A stretch of 64,000 nt of DNA from Laguncularia racemosa (Eukaryota > Streptophyta > Magnoliopsida > Myrtales > Combretaceae). The stretch is taken from contig JBBMOL010000012.1 in assembly GCA_037954665.1 (NCBI GenBank), positions 1,116,001-1,180,000 of the forward strand, read 5' to 3'. A model generated the notes under the pieces. It did not search any database, had not been told where the DNA came from, and saw only the letters and a program-made list of their open reading frames with translations. Every line of letters starts with the position of its first letter. Positions within the stretch are counted from its first letter, which is position 1. A program made the translations under genes and the position numbers. This document shows, piece after piece, positions 37,401 through 51,359 of the stretch.

Positions 37401-40260
37401 TAGGATTGCATATTGAGAAGCAACCTTAATCGTAATATTTTGGAAGGATTATTTTTTTTATATATATCGTTTGGTTTTGTCTTGTTAATTAAAGAAATAA
37501 AAGCTATATAAAGTTAAAATTTTTAATATCTATTCAACTTTAGAAGGGTCAAAGGAGCTGAAATATAGTTCTTTTATGGAGGTTAAGCGAATTGGACCTA
37601 TAGAATTTGAATTTATTATTCAATTAAAACAAATGTTTACAAGGATCAAAAATTAAAATTCGAAATTTACGTAAATAAAAGCTCAAATATAGAAATGGGT
37701 ATGTGCATTAATACCTATATACTTTACATAAATTTCTTGAATATGAACTACTAATCAGCAATTGTAACATATGTATATATGCTTTTGTTAATCTTTCCAT
37801 TAATCATGAACAGTGTGTTCCTCTGTTTAAATTCTTGAGTTGATAAGATTTATATATTCAAACCTACAACGATATTCGTCTAATATTCAAGTCATTTATC
37901 ATTTTGATTAAATGGATTTTTTCCCAAAGTCTCTGGATGGCCATATATTATATGCATTATTATAGTGAATCTTTTCTCCGGGTCATGACCATTTGGACAC
38001 TCTTTTCAATCAAGTCAATTCAAATTACCTGCTCTCACATTTACTAATCCAACGCTAGATTACATCGTCGTATAAAATCACTTTGCAGGTCTCTTTCCGA
38101 AATCAAATCTTACCTACAGGCTGCGAAACAGCCACGACCACAGGTTTCTTCAGGATTTAGCATATCTTTGTTATAAACGTTTAACTCTTCAAAATTGATA
38201 ACTGCAATTTGATCAAACGGACACTGAATGGACCCAGAAAAACAAGACGAAACAAACAAACCCTTAATCACCTCTTGCTATAAAAGTAAAATGCATATAC
38301 ATTAATTTAATAAGTATAAACCACAATATCTTTTAAATACTATATCATAACAAAATAATTTAATTAATCATAAGTAAAACATTACTTTATTTCCAAAACA
38401 GTTTGGTTTTACTTAGATTTAACTTATTCATCGGGACCAATCATAAATTTTTGGTTTGCAAGACTACGTTTCGTGGAAAGACAGAATCCTACGCCCTGAA
38501 AATTAGGAAGGAGCTTGGAAAATTAATTGGTCCAAGTCCAACGGCTCAAGTAAAATTCTCTCTTTACGATGCTCATCACACAAGGAACTTGTGAGCAAAC
38601 AAAAGTTAGAACTTACTTTTTATTAAGTTTATATGATCCCAATGGAACAAAGAACAAGCCATAACATAAGCAGTTTCTCGTTTAAGGTTAAAAGAACCAT
38701 GCATGGAAGATGTGTCCCATGATAATTTAGCCGTTTCGAGAGGGTCAAGAATGACAAGAAACCTCAATCCCAGCACTCACTCCCCATGAAAAGCTGCAAG
38801 AACTTGAATTACTGTTTGTAGAGGAGAGGACCACCCATCAAATCAATTTATTACACGCCTGGTGTTAACATTTAATGTTGTATAGTTCTAATTAGAAATA
38901 AATGAAAATAAGTGTTTATATTGATGATGATATAATTCTCTAAATTATAATTTTATATAAAAAATTATAGTATATATGAGGTGAATTAATTTTTTAATTT
39001 AAAATTATAATTTAAGAAATTATATCATAATTTATATATATTTTTTTTCAAGCCTCTTTAGATAATTTATTCTAATAATTTCCCTCTCATGATTATTTTC
39101 AATAAAATAAAATTGTAATTGATGCAAAATTTTATTGTTTTTAATTTAAGAGCTCAGGGGGTGTAGGATATTTGATAAATTTTTTCAGCTTTTCAAAATG
39201 CTTAAAATCCTAATGAAAAGTGAAAGGAGGAGTATTCCAACTTTAAGGAATTGGGAAAAATAGGTTAATCTTTTTTTATCAACTTATTTTATACGGCCCT
39301 CAAATTATCATGATTCTAAAGTTTTTTTTTTTTTCTAAATTCACCCCTTTAAGATGTTAAGATGTTGTATGTATAATAGGTAGTTGAGGTTATAAAAAAA
39401 AGATGATATCATATTGGTGTCATGAGGTATTTAAAAAATAAAGATAATTTGAACTATTAATTTATAAATTTAAGAAAATAAAAAAAACCTTAAAAATCCA
39501 TTTTCACCTTGAAAAATAATAAAACTACTCATACTTGCTTATATATTTGGCAACAATATAACTTTTGTTTAACAATATCATTAATGTAGTTAATTTGTTA
39601 TCTTATCTAGATGTTAGTATAGAAGTTTGAATTTGTAAGATTTGCTTATATGGTAATATTTCTCCTCCCCTTTTGCAACTCTTTATATGTCACATATAAC
39701 ATGCATTCATTGTGTGCCTTCACATAAATATATATTTAAACAACCACTATATTGATCTTTCTTTTGTAATTCCCAATCACTGTTTTTTTTTTTTTTAAAT
39801 TGAATATGTTTTCATAAATAAATTTAATACCTATAACCAAAAACCAAATAAAGAGGGTCATTAGGTGTGATATGTTATATATAATACTCAATGGTATATT
39901 ATATCAATATATAATTTTTTAATAAATTACATGTCATAAATGGTTATAAAAATTTACATGAAATATTATTTTAATTTAAAATAAATATTATATTTAATAT
40001 TTAAATTTTATTTATTTTTGTAATTAATTATTTAAATTTTAAAAATGTTAATTTACTATTTATAAACTTTTTGGTATTATATGATACTTAAATAATGTAA
40101 TCGATTATAAAAATAAAGAAAATTTAAGTAATTGATTGTAAAAATAAAAAATATAGATAGTAAATTAATAAATTAAAAATTTAAATAATTAATTATAAAA
40201 ATAAATAAAGTTAAGATATTAATTTTTATTTATTTAATTGGATTTTTTTGTTTTTAAAAG
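31467..40260. other. Long AT-rich spacer
   Basis: No frame of recognisable coding character in 8.8 kb. Noted inside are a 14-bp inverted pair AACTTACCTTATAA (33717 and, complemented, near 33827), a 75-bp tandem duplication at 35452-35583, and AT/homopolymer runs. A 63-residue frame at 38403-38594 lacks any known domain. Confidence 0.55.
35452..35583. repeat. 75-bp tandem duplication
   Basis: Two copies starting AGTCACCCCTACCGAGAACT (35452 and 35527), each with TCGAAAGG and CTCGGCTTGGTTGAT. Copies differ at about three positions and one indel. It is more GC-rich than its surroundings. ACCGAG and CTCGG within each copy could pair. Confidence 0.8.
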
Positions 40261-40873
40261 ATGAAACTAAAAAAGAGAAAAGGCGAAATGTGGGCGTGGT
40301 TCACTTGGCCTAATTAAGCGGAGTAACAGATTTCCTTGGACGCAACCGCAAGCGAGTAAAGCCTCCATTTTCCAATATTTCTATTGCCAATCGTGTCCTT
40401 CCCGCCCTCATTAATGGCTTCTCTCTCTCTCTGCGCGCAAGAACCACTTTTTCGCTTACTGAAAATATACAACACAACATACAACGTTACATAATTTAAA
40501 GACACATCGGGAGAGAGAGAGAAAAAGCATGAAATAAGTGTAACCAAACTGGCAAAACCTGTGCTGTGCTTCTAAAAATGTTGCTTTGTGTTCAACAAGA
40601 GAGAGGGAGAGAGAGAGAAGAGAGTGAGTGAATGACATAAATGCAAACAAGGCATAGCCACCAAACCAAGTCTGCAATTAGTTGAGCAACTAAAACTCTG
40701 CTCTACCCTTGCCCTACCTTTATAACTCCCTCTCTCTCTCCCCCTCCATCCATAACCTTATCTCTCCCTCCCTCCCTCCCTCCCTCCCTCCCCCTCTCTC
40801 TCTCTCTCTCTTTCTGGTTTTCTCTCTTCCTTATTCATCAATACACACACATGCATTAGATCTACTGTTCTAT

Positions 40874-40911
<38 letters not shown>

Positions 40912-40981
40912 CAAACTATAAGATCAAATAAGAAGCTAAGCTATATATATGCTCCATTACGTGTAAAAACCCTAGCTAGCT
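40261..40981 (+). promoter_or_regulatory. Promoter and 5' leader region of the ABCG gene
   Basis: A GC-richer block starts near 40275. 40720-40820 is an almost pure pyrimidine tract (CTCTCTCTC, CCCTCCCTCC), then (AC)n at 40873-40895 and (TA)n at 40896-40911, ending in an AT stretch 20 bases before the ATG at 40982. CT-rich leaders are common in plant housekeeping-type genes. I cannot place the transcription start. The minus- and plus-strand small frames here are low-complexity artefacts. Confidence 0.5.
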
Positions 40982-43900
40982 ATGTGGACCTCGGAGGAAA
41001 ACGTGTTTTCGCGCGCTACGACGTCTGAGGACGGAGAGCAGGACGAGGAGGAGGCGCTGAGGTGGGCGGCTCTGGAGCGACTCCCGACCTACACGCGCGT
41101 GCGGCGTGGCATATTCAAGGAACTCGGCGGTGGAGCTAAGGAAGTTAGCCTGAGGGAGCTGGAAATGCGAGAGCAAAGGCTTTTGATCGATCGGCTTGTT
41201 TCTTCTGCTGATCATGATCCGGAGCTGTTCTTTCGGCGCATGCGGCGTCGTTTCGAAGCGTAATCCTAATCTATGCTAATTCCGAACTGCGTTTTTCGAA
41301 CATTATTATTATTTTTTAATTGAATTACGTGGTTTTTATTAATTGAGAAAAGGAAAAAAAAAAGAAAAAATTTTACTTTCCAGGATTGTTTATTAAAATA
41401 TTTTACATTTAAGTCAAGTTTCGTCGTTCATATATAATTAAAAATTATATCAATATTGTGCAAGCGGAAATATGTGTAGATCAGGGTTTTCTAGTCATAG
41501 GTTTTTGAAAAATCATTTTCCATGTACTTTTAAATTATTTCTAAGGATATAGGTTTTAGGAAATTGCAATTTTGTGTGAATTCTATGGGAAGTCCCGTAA
41601 ATTTAAATAAGATAAAAGGGGGAAAAGAAAAGGTGATCTATTATCAGTAATGATTTAGTTTCCGCATTAATTTGTGATCTAATTTTACACTGTTAGTAGT
41701 AATTAATTTTTTATTGAAATTGTAAACAAGATTTTGAAAACCGTCATAAAAAAAGTATGCGTAAAAACTAGCCTTTTTTTTTTAAATAATTTATTTTGGC
41801 GGTATTTATGACACTAATCCTTAAACTGCAATACAAAGTTTGATAATACATGTCCTAATAATTTTCAGACATAGTTTAGTTCCATTTTATTTTACTTGTA
41901 CTAATAATACTTGCTTTATTTATGCTTATTTCACTGTTTATCGGAGGAATGTTTTATTTTATTGTTTTGAAAAATGAAGCTCTATTGATTTGTTGTCTAG
42001 AACTGTTGATAATAAATTAAGACAGCGAAAAGCTTAGGAAGTTCCCCAAATCCCTTTTGTTCTCTATTAGGAAGGGCAAGTCGTTACATATTTAAACAAT
42101 TATATCCATTTAATGTGATAGAAACACTTTTAGATGATTAAATTCTATGCATTATGTAGTTGCTGATTATGACAAACGAAGCTATGACGTCTGTCTATAT
42201 TAAAACGTCAGTAAGACAGTAGTTTTTGGTTGGTTGCCTAGAAGTTAGTGAACTTTAAGGTATGGCAGTTTTAGGAGTTGTATTTGTTGTGATTATGTAA
42301 TGTAAGTGCATAATGGGGAAGAGTTAATCCAGATGGCAGGAATGAACATGGTGCACTTAGAAGAAATGTCAGGGGCCAACATTTAAGTAAATTTCTCCTA
42401 AATGCATCAAGCTCATACGAGGATGCGGCCTTAAATTCACAGGAGAGGAGCATAGGCTTGGTTGATGGACTAGTGGTTGAAGATAGGTGCAATCGATGCA
42501 TTTTTGATCAATTTATGATTGCATAAGATTTTAGAATTGGTACATAGAACGGTGGGACCGCATGTGATTCCCTTATATATATATATATATATATCAAACT
42601 TTCATTGGAAAATGCATCTATTTTTACTTACAATTTGTTCTCACTAATTTTTCCTAATGGTCACAACAAATGAAAAAAGAAATGTATACGGTAGGGTTAG
42701 CTATCACATGGTCATTAATGCCTAGTTTGACCATAGAGCGTTACAAACAGAACCCCACATCATCCTTTCTTTTTCTCCTTTGGTTGATGAGATTTTTAAT
42801 TGTATATGGTATCTCTACTTCGATAGACAAACTATAACACAACTAATAGTAAAGGACTACCTAATCATAGATGTCTTTAATTACTCTTCATTTGTTGGAC
42901 TGTCATTGTTAATTAAGACTCATCAAACATATATGTAATTAATTATAGTAATTTGGATTACAAAGTTAAAGTGCAGTTGAAGATTTCATCTTTTGTGTCG
43001 ATTTGCAGTTTAATCCTGTATCTTATCAGAGTATCAGACCTTAAAGAAACCACATCATCAAAATGGAAGGAAATAAGAGCTTTAAAATTATCCAAGACTC
43101 AAATGGCGCTCTTCCGAGCTTTATGTTCAAATTTTAAACTGCCAGCAAATTTTATAATTCGGTTATTTGAGCATATTCTCAGTCCTTAAAGAATGTTCGT
43201 CTTCTTTGGAAAAGCTAATGTAGCATGTGTAGTTCAATGCAGTACCTTGTGTTAGAAATTGTGGAACTGTATGCCCGTGGTAAAACCTGAAGTCAGTCTT
43301 TTTGGTACTTTAAACTATAGGTGGAAGGTTTGTGCTGATTTTTTCATTTGCTGGTCAAACAGGGTAGATTTGGAGTTCCCAAAAATTGAAGTTCGATTCA
43401 AGAATTTGAAAGTTGATACTTATGTCCGCACTGGTAGTAGAGCATTACCAACAATTCCTAATTTTATTTTCAACATGACAGAGGTATGGTTGTGATTATA
43501 ATGGATATCTACCTTCACAGAGATTTGGTAACAAAGAAGTTTGTTTCATTTTTGGATTTAGTTAGCTTTGCTTGATTGCCATTTAGGCTTTACTAAGGCA
43601 CTTGAGGCTGTACAGAGGAAAAAGAAGCAAATTGACTATCTTAGACAATATCAGCGGAATTATCAGGCCTTCAAGGTATATTTATTATTTCATGAGAAGT
43701 GACTGCTGTGCCAGCCCGGAGACCTCATAATAATAAGTTTGTATTCTTTTGTAGGTTAACACTTCTACTGGGTCCTCCTAGCTCAGGAAAAACTACATTA
43801 CTTTTGGGACTTGCTGGAAGGCTTAAGGATGATTTGAAGGTAGCTATTTTGGTGGCAAAGTGTGACCATTATCTTTGCAATGAATTTTCCTATGAGCTTA

Positions 43901-46900
43901 TATGAAAGTAACACAAAATGAATATGCTGAGGCCTTGAAGTGTGCCCTTCATTGGTATTCTTATCGTCTGTTGTAAATATAAAGAGTGATAGGGCGTGCA
44001 CTTTTGAGTTCATTGGACTGTTCAATAAGTTAGCCATACTCACTTTTCGGTGCAGCAAAATGTGCATCAAGCGTCATTGCCATAGAGATATTAGAATGAT
44101 TTTTCTTAGCATTAATGATACGTTCAGTGGCTCTTTTATTGATCACAATTTACTTTGAAAATTCGCTGCTTGTCTTTCAACCAAAGGTGTCAGGAAGTAT
44201 TACATACAATGGACATGGTCTACATGAGTTTGCTCCTCAGAGGACCTCTGCTTATGTCAGTCAACAAGACTGGCATGTTCCTGAAATGACTGTGCGAGAG
44301 ACTCTTGAGTTCGCTGGGTGCTGTCAAGGTGTAGGCTTCAAGTATGGTAAGCATTGGTAACTAAACCTGTGTAATGCATATGTATGTCAGCAAGTTCTTA
44401 TATTTTCCTTTGAGCAGATATGTTACTGGAACTGGCACGAAGGGAAAAGATGGCTGGGATTAAACCTGATGAAGATCTTGATATATTCATGAAGGTATTT
44501 GCTTGAGAGCATTAGAATTTCTTATACAGATAAAGCTACTGGTGGAAATTTTTTTCTGATTCGACTTTTCCCTAGTCGCTAGCTCTTGGGGGACACGAGA
44601 CCAGCCTTGTTGTGGAGTACATCATGAAGGTAATCTCTATATGCTTCCCTTCTACGATTTCCCGTGCCAAACCCTTTATCAACATTCCAATAAAATTTTC
44701 ACATATACCACACATTACACACAATTTCAAGTGAGAGTTGTAGGCATTTTGTTCTCAATGTTCGGGGACTCACGGTTTTTTTATTTGAAAATTGGTCTCA
44801 GAGAAACGAGCTGTACAGTGACTTTATTTTTTGGACTTATATCTAGATGTGAGATTCAGCATTGAGCTTGAAGAACTAACCTTTATCTGACAAAGATTTT
44901 AGGGTTGGACATATGTGCTGAAACGCTAGTAGGAGATGAAATGCTAAAGGGAATTTCTGGGGGTCAGAAAAAGAGGCTTACAACAGGTTTTCAAGCGTGA
45001 TCTATCAGCCTAATCTGGCCAGATTTTCCAAGTCTCTAATTTTTACTTCTGTATGCATTAATGGTGTACAGGTGAACTATTAGTTGGGCCAGCTAGAGTT
45101 TTGTTCATGGACGAAATATCAAATGGACTTGATAGTTCAACAGCACATCAAATTGTTAAATATCTTCGGCATTCAACCCAAGCCCTCGATGGAACAACAG
45201 TTGTTTCTCTGCTTCAGCCAGCTCCAGAAACTTACAAATTATTTGATGATATCATACTTTTGTGTGAGGGCCAAATTGTGTACCAAGGACCTCGTGATGA
45301 AGCAGTTAACTTCTTCAGTTCTCTGGGCTTCCGTTGTCCTGAAAGGAAGAACGTGGCAGATTTCTTACAAGAAGTATGTAGTGAATAGTTTCAAAATGTC
45401 CTAAACCTTAGCATCTGTTGTGAACTAATCCCTTATTGCCTGTAATCTTTTATTTAATTCTTCTACATAGGTGACATCAAAGAAGGACCAGGAACAGTAT
45501 TGGTCGGATGCATACCGTCCATATCGATATATTCCTGTTGGTAAATTTGCTGAGGCTTTTAAGTCGTATTCTGCTGGGGAGCGACTGTTTCAGGAGATGG
45601 AGATTCCCTTTAATAGACGGTATAATCATCCAGCAGCCTTATCAACTTCTTCCTATGGAGTAAAGAGGAAAGAACTTCTCAAAGCTAGCTTCGACTGGCA
45701 ATTACTACTCATGAAGAGGAACTCCTTCATTTATGTCTTTAAATTTATCCAGGTAAATTTGCAGTCTTTGTGTTGTTGACGTCATATACCATATGCACAA
45801 AACAACCTAACTTAACTCTAATATGTTTTCCTATTTATTTTTACATTTGCAAAGTGAAACTACTCACAAAGATGATAATAGTTATGGGATGTTTTGCCCC
45901 TTTTCAGCTCCTTCTGGTTGCTTTAATCACAATGAGTGTGTTTTTCCGGTCAACTATTCACCACAATACAATTGATGATGGAGGCTTATATCTTGGATCC
46001 CTGTACTTCTCCATGATAATCGTTCTTTTCAATGGCTTCACGGAGGTTTCTATGCTGGTTGCCAAGCTTCCAGTTCTTTACAAGCACAGGGACTTGCGTT
46101 TCTACCCAAGCTGGGTCTACACTCTTCCCTCTTGGCTTTTAAGTGTCCCAACTTCAGTAATAGAGTCAGGATTTTGGGTGGCAGTAACATACTATGTGAT
46201 TGGATATGATCCTAATTTTACTAGGTAAATATCAAGCTCAATGAAATTATCTTTATATTAAGATTTGATTTTGAGCTGGCTTTTTGATACTTATGACAGG
46301 TTTCTTCGGCAATTCTTGCTGTACTTCTTTCTCCACCAAATGTCGATAGGTCTCTTTCGTGTTATTGGGTCCTTGGGTCGAAATATGATAGTTGCCAACA
46401 CCTTTGGGTCCTTTGCCATGCTGGTTTTTATGGCTCTTGGAAGCTACATCATTTCGAAAGGTTCAATTGACATCTTGATGAAGTCAAATCTAATGACAAG
46501 TAGTGTATGCTTTCTCATTTGTTGTTTGCTGTGGCAGATCGTATTCCAAGCTGGTGGATTTGGGGTTTTTGGGTTTCTCCTCTGACATATGCCCAAAATG
46601 CAGCTTCAGTCAATGAATTTCTTGGACATTCTTGGGATAAGGTACTCTGGATAAGCAGCACAAGTAATTGGTTTACAGTCAAATAGGCTTTTGAATAGGC
46701 ATACAACAATCTTAGTCAAGTTTGTTGCTTCAAACTGGGAAAATTGCATTTCCCTATTGATGTGGAATGGGTTCAATTTTGAGTGCCCTTGTTTGTGAAT
46801 GAATATTATAATTGTTTGTTCTTCCTACTGCAATTTTGAGCGTCATTGTTTTTCTAGCAATTATTTGTTTGTGCAGAGAATGACAAATGTCAACCAATCA

Positions 46901-48218
46901 CTCGGAAAAACAGTATTGATAACACGAAGTTTACATCCGGAGAGTTACTGGTATTGGATAGGACTTGGTGCTTTGCTCGGTTACACAATTTTGTTCAACA
47001 TTCTCTTCACATGGTTCCTGGCTTACCTGAACCGTAAGCTATCTACTATCTTATAGCTTAACTTATATTATCTGATGCTTCATTCATTTGTACCTTGAGA
47101 AAGTGTTCAATGGTGAACTCATGATATTAGGATCCTTACAGCTCTAGGAAGGCCGCAAGCTGTTGTATCTAAGGAGGAGCTTCATGAAAGAGAGAGGAGA
47201 AGGAAAGGTGAAGTGGTATCAACTGAATTGAGGGAGTACTTGCAGCATACAACTTCACTAGGTCATTGGAAACCCTATTGTACTGGCTCCTTAACGACTT
47301 TATCCTTAACTTCCTTGGGCATGATTGTTAACCATTATCTGACACTGCAGGAAAGCATTTTAAGCGGAGAGGAATGGTTCTACCTTTTCAACCGCTCTCG
47401 ATGTCTTTCAGCAATATCAATTACTTTGTGGATGTTCCACTGGTGTGTGCAAATTTTCCATTCTTTTAGCCCAAATGCCATTAACAAGCAGATCTTGCCT
47501 ATCTGATCTTTCAAATTCGAACTGCCTCAGGAACTGAAACAACAGGGACTTGTGGAAGACAGGTTGCAATTACTGGTTAATGTCACAGGAGCATTTAGAC
47601 CTGGCATTCTCACAGCATTAGTTGGTGTTAGTGGTGCTGGTAAAACTACCCTAATGGATGTTTTGTCTGGGAGGAAAACTGGTGGTGTCATAGAAGGAAG
47701 CATCCATATATCTGGTTATCCGAAACGGCAAGAAACTTTTGCGAGGATTTCTGGTTACTGTGAGCAGAATGATATCCATTCTCCCTGCTTAACTGTTGTG
47801 GAATCACTTCTGTTCTCTGCTTGGCTTCGGCTATCAGCAGATGTCGACCTTCAGACACAAAGGGTAGGTATTTTATTTGCCTTTTCTGAAGTATATGATC
47901 ATTTGCTAAATTAATCAAATTTCCAGGCTTTTGTGGAAGAGGTTATGGAGCTTGTGGAGCTCAAACCGTTGAGTGGAGCATTAGTAGGCCTACCCGGAGT
48001 TGACGGACTTTCCACAGAGCAGAGAAAAAGATTGACAATTGCTGTTGAATTGGTTGCCAATCCTTCCATAATTTTCATGGATGAACCAACATCAGGTCTA
48101 GATGCAAGGGCTGCAGCAATTGTGATGCGAACAGTGAGAAATATTGTAAATACAGGCCGAACAATTGTGTGCACCATCCATCAACCTAGTATAGACATCT
48201 TTGAATCTTTTGATGAGG

Positions 48219-48250
<32 letters not shown>

Positions 48251-50745
48251 TCACACACAGACACAGACACACAACTCTCACGCACTCACACAGACACGCA
48301 CATAAATGCATACATTTTGAAGCCATCTTTTCTCTGAGTGTGACTATTGCATGTCTAAATCCTCTCTTCATTGTGCCTAATCTATCATTTTTACTATCTA
48401 CTGCACCATAGTTCCTTTCCAAGATCAAAGGTCCATGTCATATCACCCTCAGGCTCAAGGGCAGTTGAAACAAGCTGGGAAATTAACTAAATTCAACTGA
48501 TACTTTATTGTATCCTAGGCATACCTCAAACTAGTATTTTCAAAAGAATAATTCTTTCCTCTTGTCATGATGTCATAATATTATCTGTACTTGCAGCTCT
48601 TATTTATGAAGCGAGGGGGAGAGCTCATATATGCTGGTCCTCTTGGTCCTAAATCTTCTGAGCTCATCAAATACTTTGAGGTAGGGGTTTTGAAGTCTCA
48701 TCTGAAGCTTTGTGAAAATTCCCAACTGGCTGTTAATTTATCATGCAAGCCTATCCTCACCTTTCGCTATGACTTCATTGTAGGCAATTGAAGGAGTACC
48801 CAAAATTAAAGCTGGTTACAATCCTGCTGCATGGATGCTTGATGTTACTTCTTCAGCTGAAGAAAGTCGTCTTGGCATTGACTTTGCGGATATGTATCGT
48901 AGATCAAATCTTTTCCAGTATGTGATTTAAAGCTGTAAAAGTTAGCTATTGATTTTTCTTGTATCTGAAGAAAAGCTTACGTAAATATGATGTTTATCTT
49001 ATTCTATTTCAGACGAAACAAAGACTTGGTGGAAAATTTAAGCAAACCCAGTAACAATTTCAAGGAGTTGAAGTTTCCTACCAAATACAATCAATCTTAT
49101 TTTGAACAGTTTATAGCCTGTCTTTGGAAGCAGAATCTCTCATACTGGCGGAATCCCCAATATACTGCTGTTCGCTTCTTTTACACCATTGTAATCTCCT
49201 TGATGCTTGGGACAATATGTTGGAGATTTGGTTCTAAAAGGTAGGTAACTGCAAATTATCTTTGAGAGTTATCATTTTCTTGCCTACTATTCAACAAGAA
49301 TATGTATGAGATTTTATTACCTGGCTTTAGTATACCATGTAGCCTGTGGACAATTAAGCCAGTAAAGCAATAATTACAGTAGGCGCCAGGCCTTGATTTC
49401 AGTTGATGAGTAGATATTATCAGTTTAACTCTTAGTTATTATCAAGCATGTTGTAATAATATGATGAATTATTCTAGCACCTCACCTACCTAAACTCATA
49501 TGTGCGCGATTATTTATCTACAAGCTTAACTTTTAAACCACGCTTGTAGTAGCATATCAGTGTGAACATTGACAGTTGAATACATCGCCCTTGCCATTTT
49601 GTTGGATTTGGTAAGAACAATTTAATGCAAGAGATTCCTTTTGAGTTGCAATGGTATCTTAGATCTCTCTGCTTTTAGGGAAAAGAAAGCGCTGCTTCTA
49701 TATCATAGCCTCACTATAGTCTATCTTCACATTTTCCATCTTGCTCCATCATTTTATTTCTTGGAGTTACTCCAGCAGTATTTTAGAAACAGTATCTAAA
49801 ATCCGTGGCATGATTTAATATTAATGGTTCTATTTCATTGCAGAGAAGACCAGCAAGATTTATTTAATGCCATGGGATCCATGTATGCAGCAGTCTTGTT
49901 TATTGGTATCACTAATGCCACCGCTGTTCAGCCAGTTGTGTCTGTTGAAAGATTTGTTTCTTACAGGGAAAGAGCAGCAGGGATGTATTCAGCTTTACCT
50001 TTTGCATTTGCTCAGGTGCATTCTCAAACAACTTATCTGGAGTTATCAATTACTAATATCTCTATCTCTATACACGTTCTCACATTTGAATTTCTTTGCT
50101 TGCAGGTTGTCATTGAATTTCCTTATGTGTTGGCTCAAGCCATGATATACTCTGCAATTTTTTACTCAATGGCAGCATTTGAATGGACCTTCTTGAAGTT
50201 TGATTGGTATTTATTCTTTATGTATTTTACGATGATGTACTTCACATTCTATGGCATGATGACCACGGCCATTACACCAAATCATAATGTGGCTGCTATT
50301 ATTGCTGCACCGTTTTACATGCTGTGGAATCTTTTCAGCGGCTTCATGATTCCTTACAAGGTAAATCACAAACCATTTCCTTGCTCATCTAGTACAATGC
50401 ATTTTCTTCAATTATCATTTGTCTTCAGAGTGAAGTCATCTATGAGCACAACATTTTTTGTCAAATTTTCAGAGAATTCCTAAATGGTGGAGATGGTATT
50501 ACTGGGCAAATCCAGTTGCCTGGAGTCTCTATGGTCTTCAATCTTCACAATATGGTGACATTGCAGATTCAGTCAAGCTTTCTGATGGATACACTCTGGT
50601 ACCAATAAGGCAGTTACTCAATGATGTTTTCGGGTATAGGCATGATTTTGTGGGTGTTGCTGGTATCATGGTGGTTGGTTTCTCTGTATTCTTTGCAGTT
50701 ATTTTTGCATTTGCAATAAAGTCCTTCAACTTCCAGAAAAGGTGA
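40982..50745 (+). CDS. ABCG32: Full-size PDR-type ABC transporter, ABCG32/PEC1-like
   Basis: A 24-exon gene whose joined exons give one open frame of 1,419 residues (Arabidopsis ABCG32 has about 1,420). Reverse (NBD-TMD)x2 layout: NBD1 has Walker A GPPSSGKTT (169-177), signature ISGGQ (308-312) and Walker B VLFMDE (328-333) with the PDR-type ISNGLDSS. TMD1 is about 500-765 (exons 11-14). NBD2 has GVSGAGKTT (862-870), LSTEQ (969-973) and FMDEPTSGLD (991-1000). TMD2 is about 1120-1419 (exons 21-24), with NPVAWSLYGL near the end. The N-terminal MWTSEENVFSR and the sequence throughout match the ABCG32 clade. In Arabidopsis, barley and rice, members of this clade sit in the epidermal plasma membrane and are needed for cuticle formation, probably by exporting cutin precursors. 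No frameshift, stop or missing catalytic residue is seen. ATG choice: the first in-frame Met, matching the family start. Confidence 0.93.
40982..50745 (+). other. ABCG32: Exon map of the ABCG32-like gene
   Basis: Exons: 40982-41259, 43363-43483, 43587-43675, 43755-43839, 44187-44346, 44418-44494, 44576-44629, 44896-44986, 45072-45373, 45471-45752, 45908-46224, 46300-46460, 46538-46641, 46877-47033, 47142-47261, 47351-47442, 47531-47863, 47927-48217, 48597-48680, 48784-48917, 49013-49240, 49844-50015, 50106-50360, 50473-50745 (stop TGA at 50743). All introns are GT-AG and phases agree across every junction; exon lengths sum to 4,260. Exon 3 (43587-43675) is easy to miss because it has no Met. 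Intron 1 is 2.1 kb and holds a (TA)n run near 42576. Intron 18 holds (CT)n(AC)n at 48218-48300. Confidence 0.88.
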
Positions 50746-51030
50746 CAGACTGAAGCAAAAATTTTCCTAGGTATTATGGACTCAGGGCATGCATAAGAGG
50801 AATTATTAAGTTGCACTTCAGCAAATTCTGAAGTGTTTTGTATAGCAGACATAACTTTGGATCATTAATTTTTAGCTTTACATGAGAAAGTGAAGATGTT
50901 ATTTAGTTGGTATATGTAACTACAATAATTGTTTTACAGCATTGTTCCCATGTGTTTTGTAATATTCAATTTTGTTGAAGTGTATTTGAGAGCAAATAAA
51001 GCTGCTAGTCCTTCCAGTTCCATACTTCTT
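50746..51030 (+). terminator. 3' UTR and polyadenylation signal of the ABCG gene
   Basis: AATAAA at 50995-51000, 250 bases after the stop, follows a TTTTGTAATATTCAATTTTGTTG far-upstream-type stretch. Cleavage would be expected 15-30 bases later. Confidence 0.55.
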
Positions 51031-51359
51031 CATTTGAAGAGTTGTTACTGGGCAGGTTTACTTCCAATAGTCTTATAGTGAAGATAATCTATTTTTCAAC
51101 GTTTTAGTTCCTCTGTTTGTACTATGAAGGCAGACAAATGATGGGAAAATTCTATTATGAACCGGGTCTATAAATGCCAGATAATGTATTCTTTATTTTT
51201 TTTCATTTTTATATGCTACTTTATGTACTTGCTAAGGATAGATTTCATTTTTTTTTTAATCGAGATATATTCTTTTATTGTTATTATTATTATTGAAGGA
51301 TTATTCCTCCGGGTTTATGATTGTATGCAATGCCAGAAGATGTAAGAGCTGGTTTCATT

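Noticed and set aside
40314..40921. Serine/leucine-rich frames before the ABCG gene
   Set aside because: Produced by CT and GA microsatellites in the promoter and leader.
43798..44158. Frames on both strands between ABCG exons 4 and 5
   Set aside because: They are intronic; the GT-AG boundaries and the family protein account for the region.
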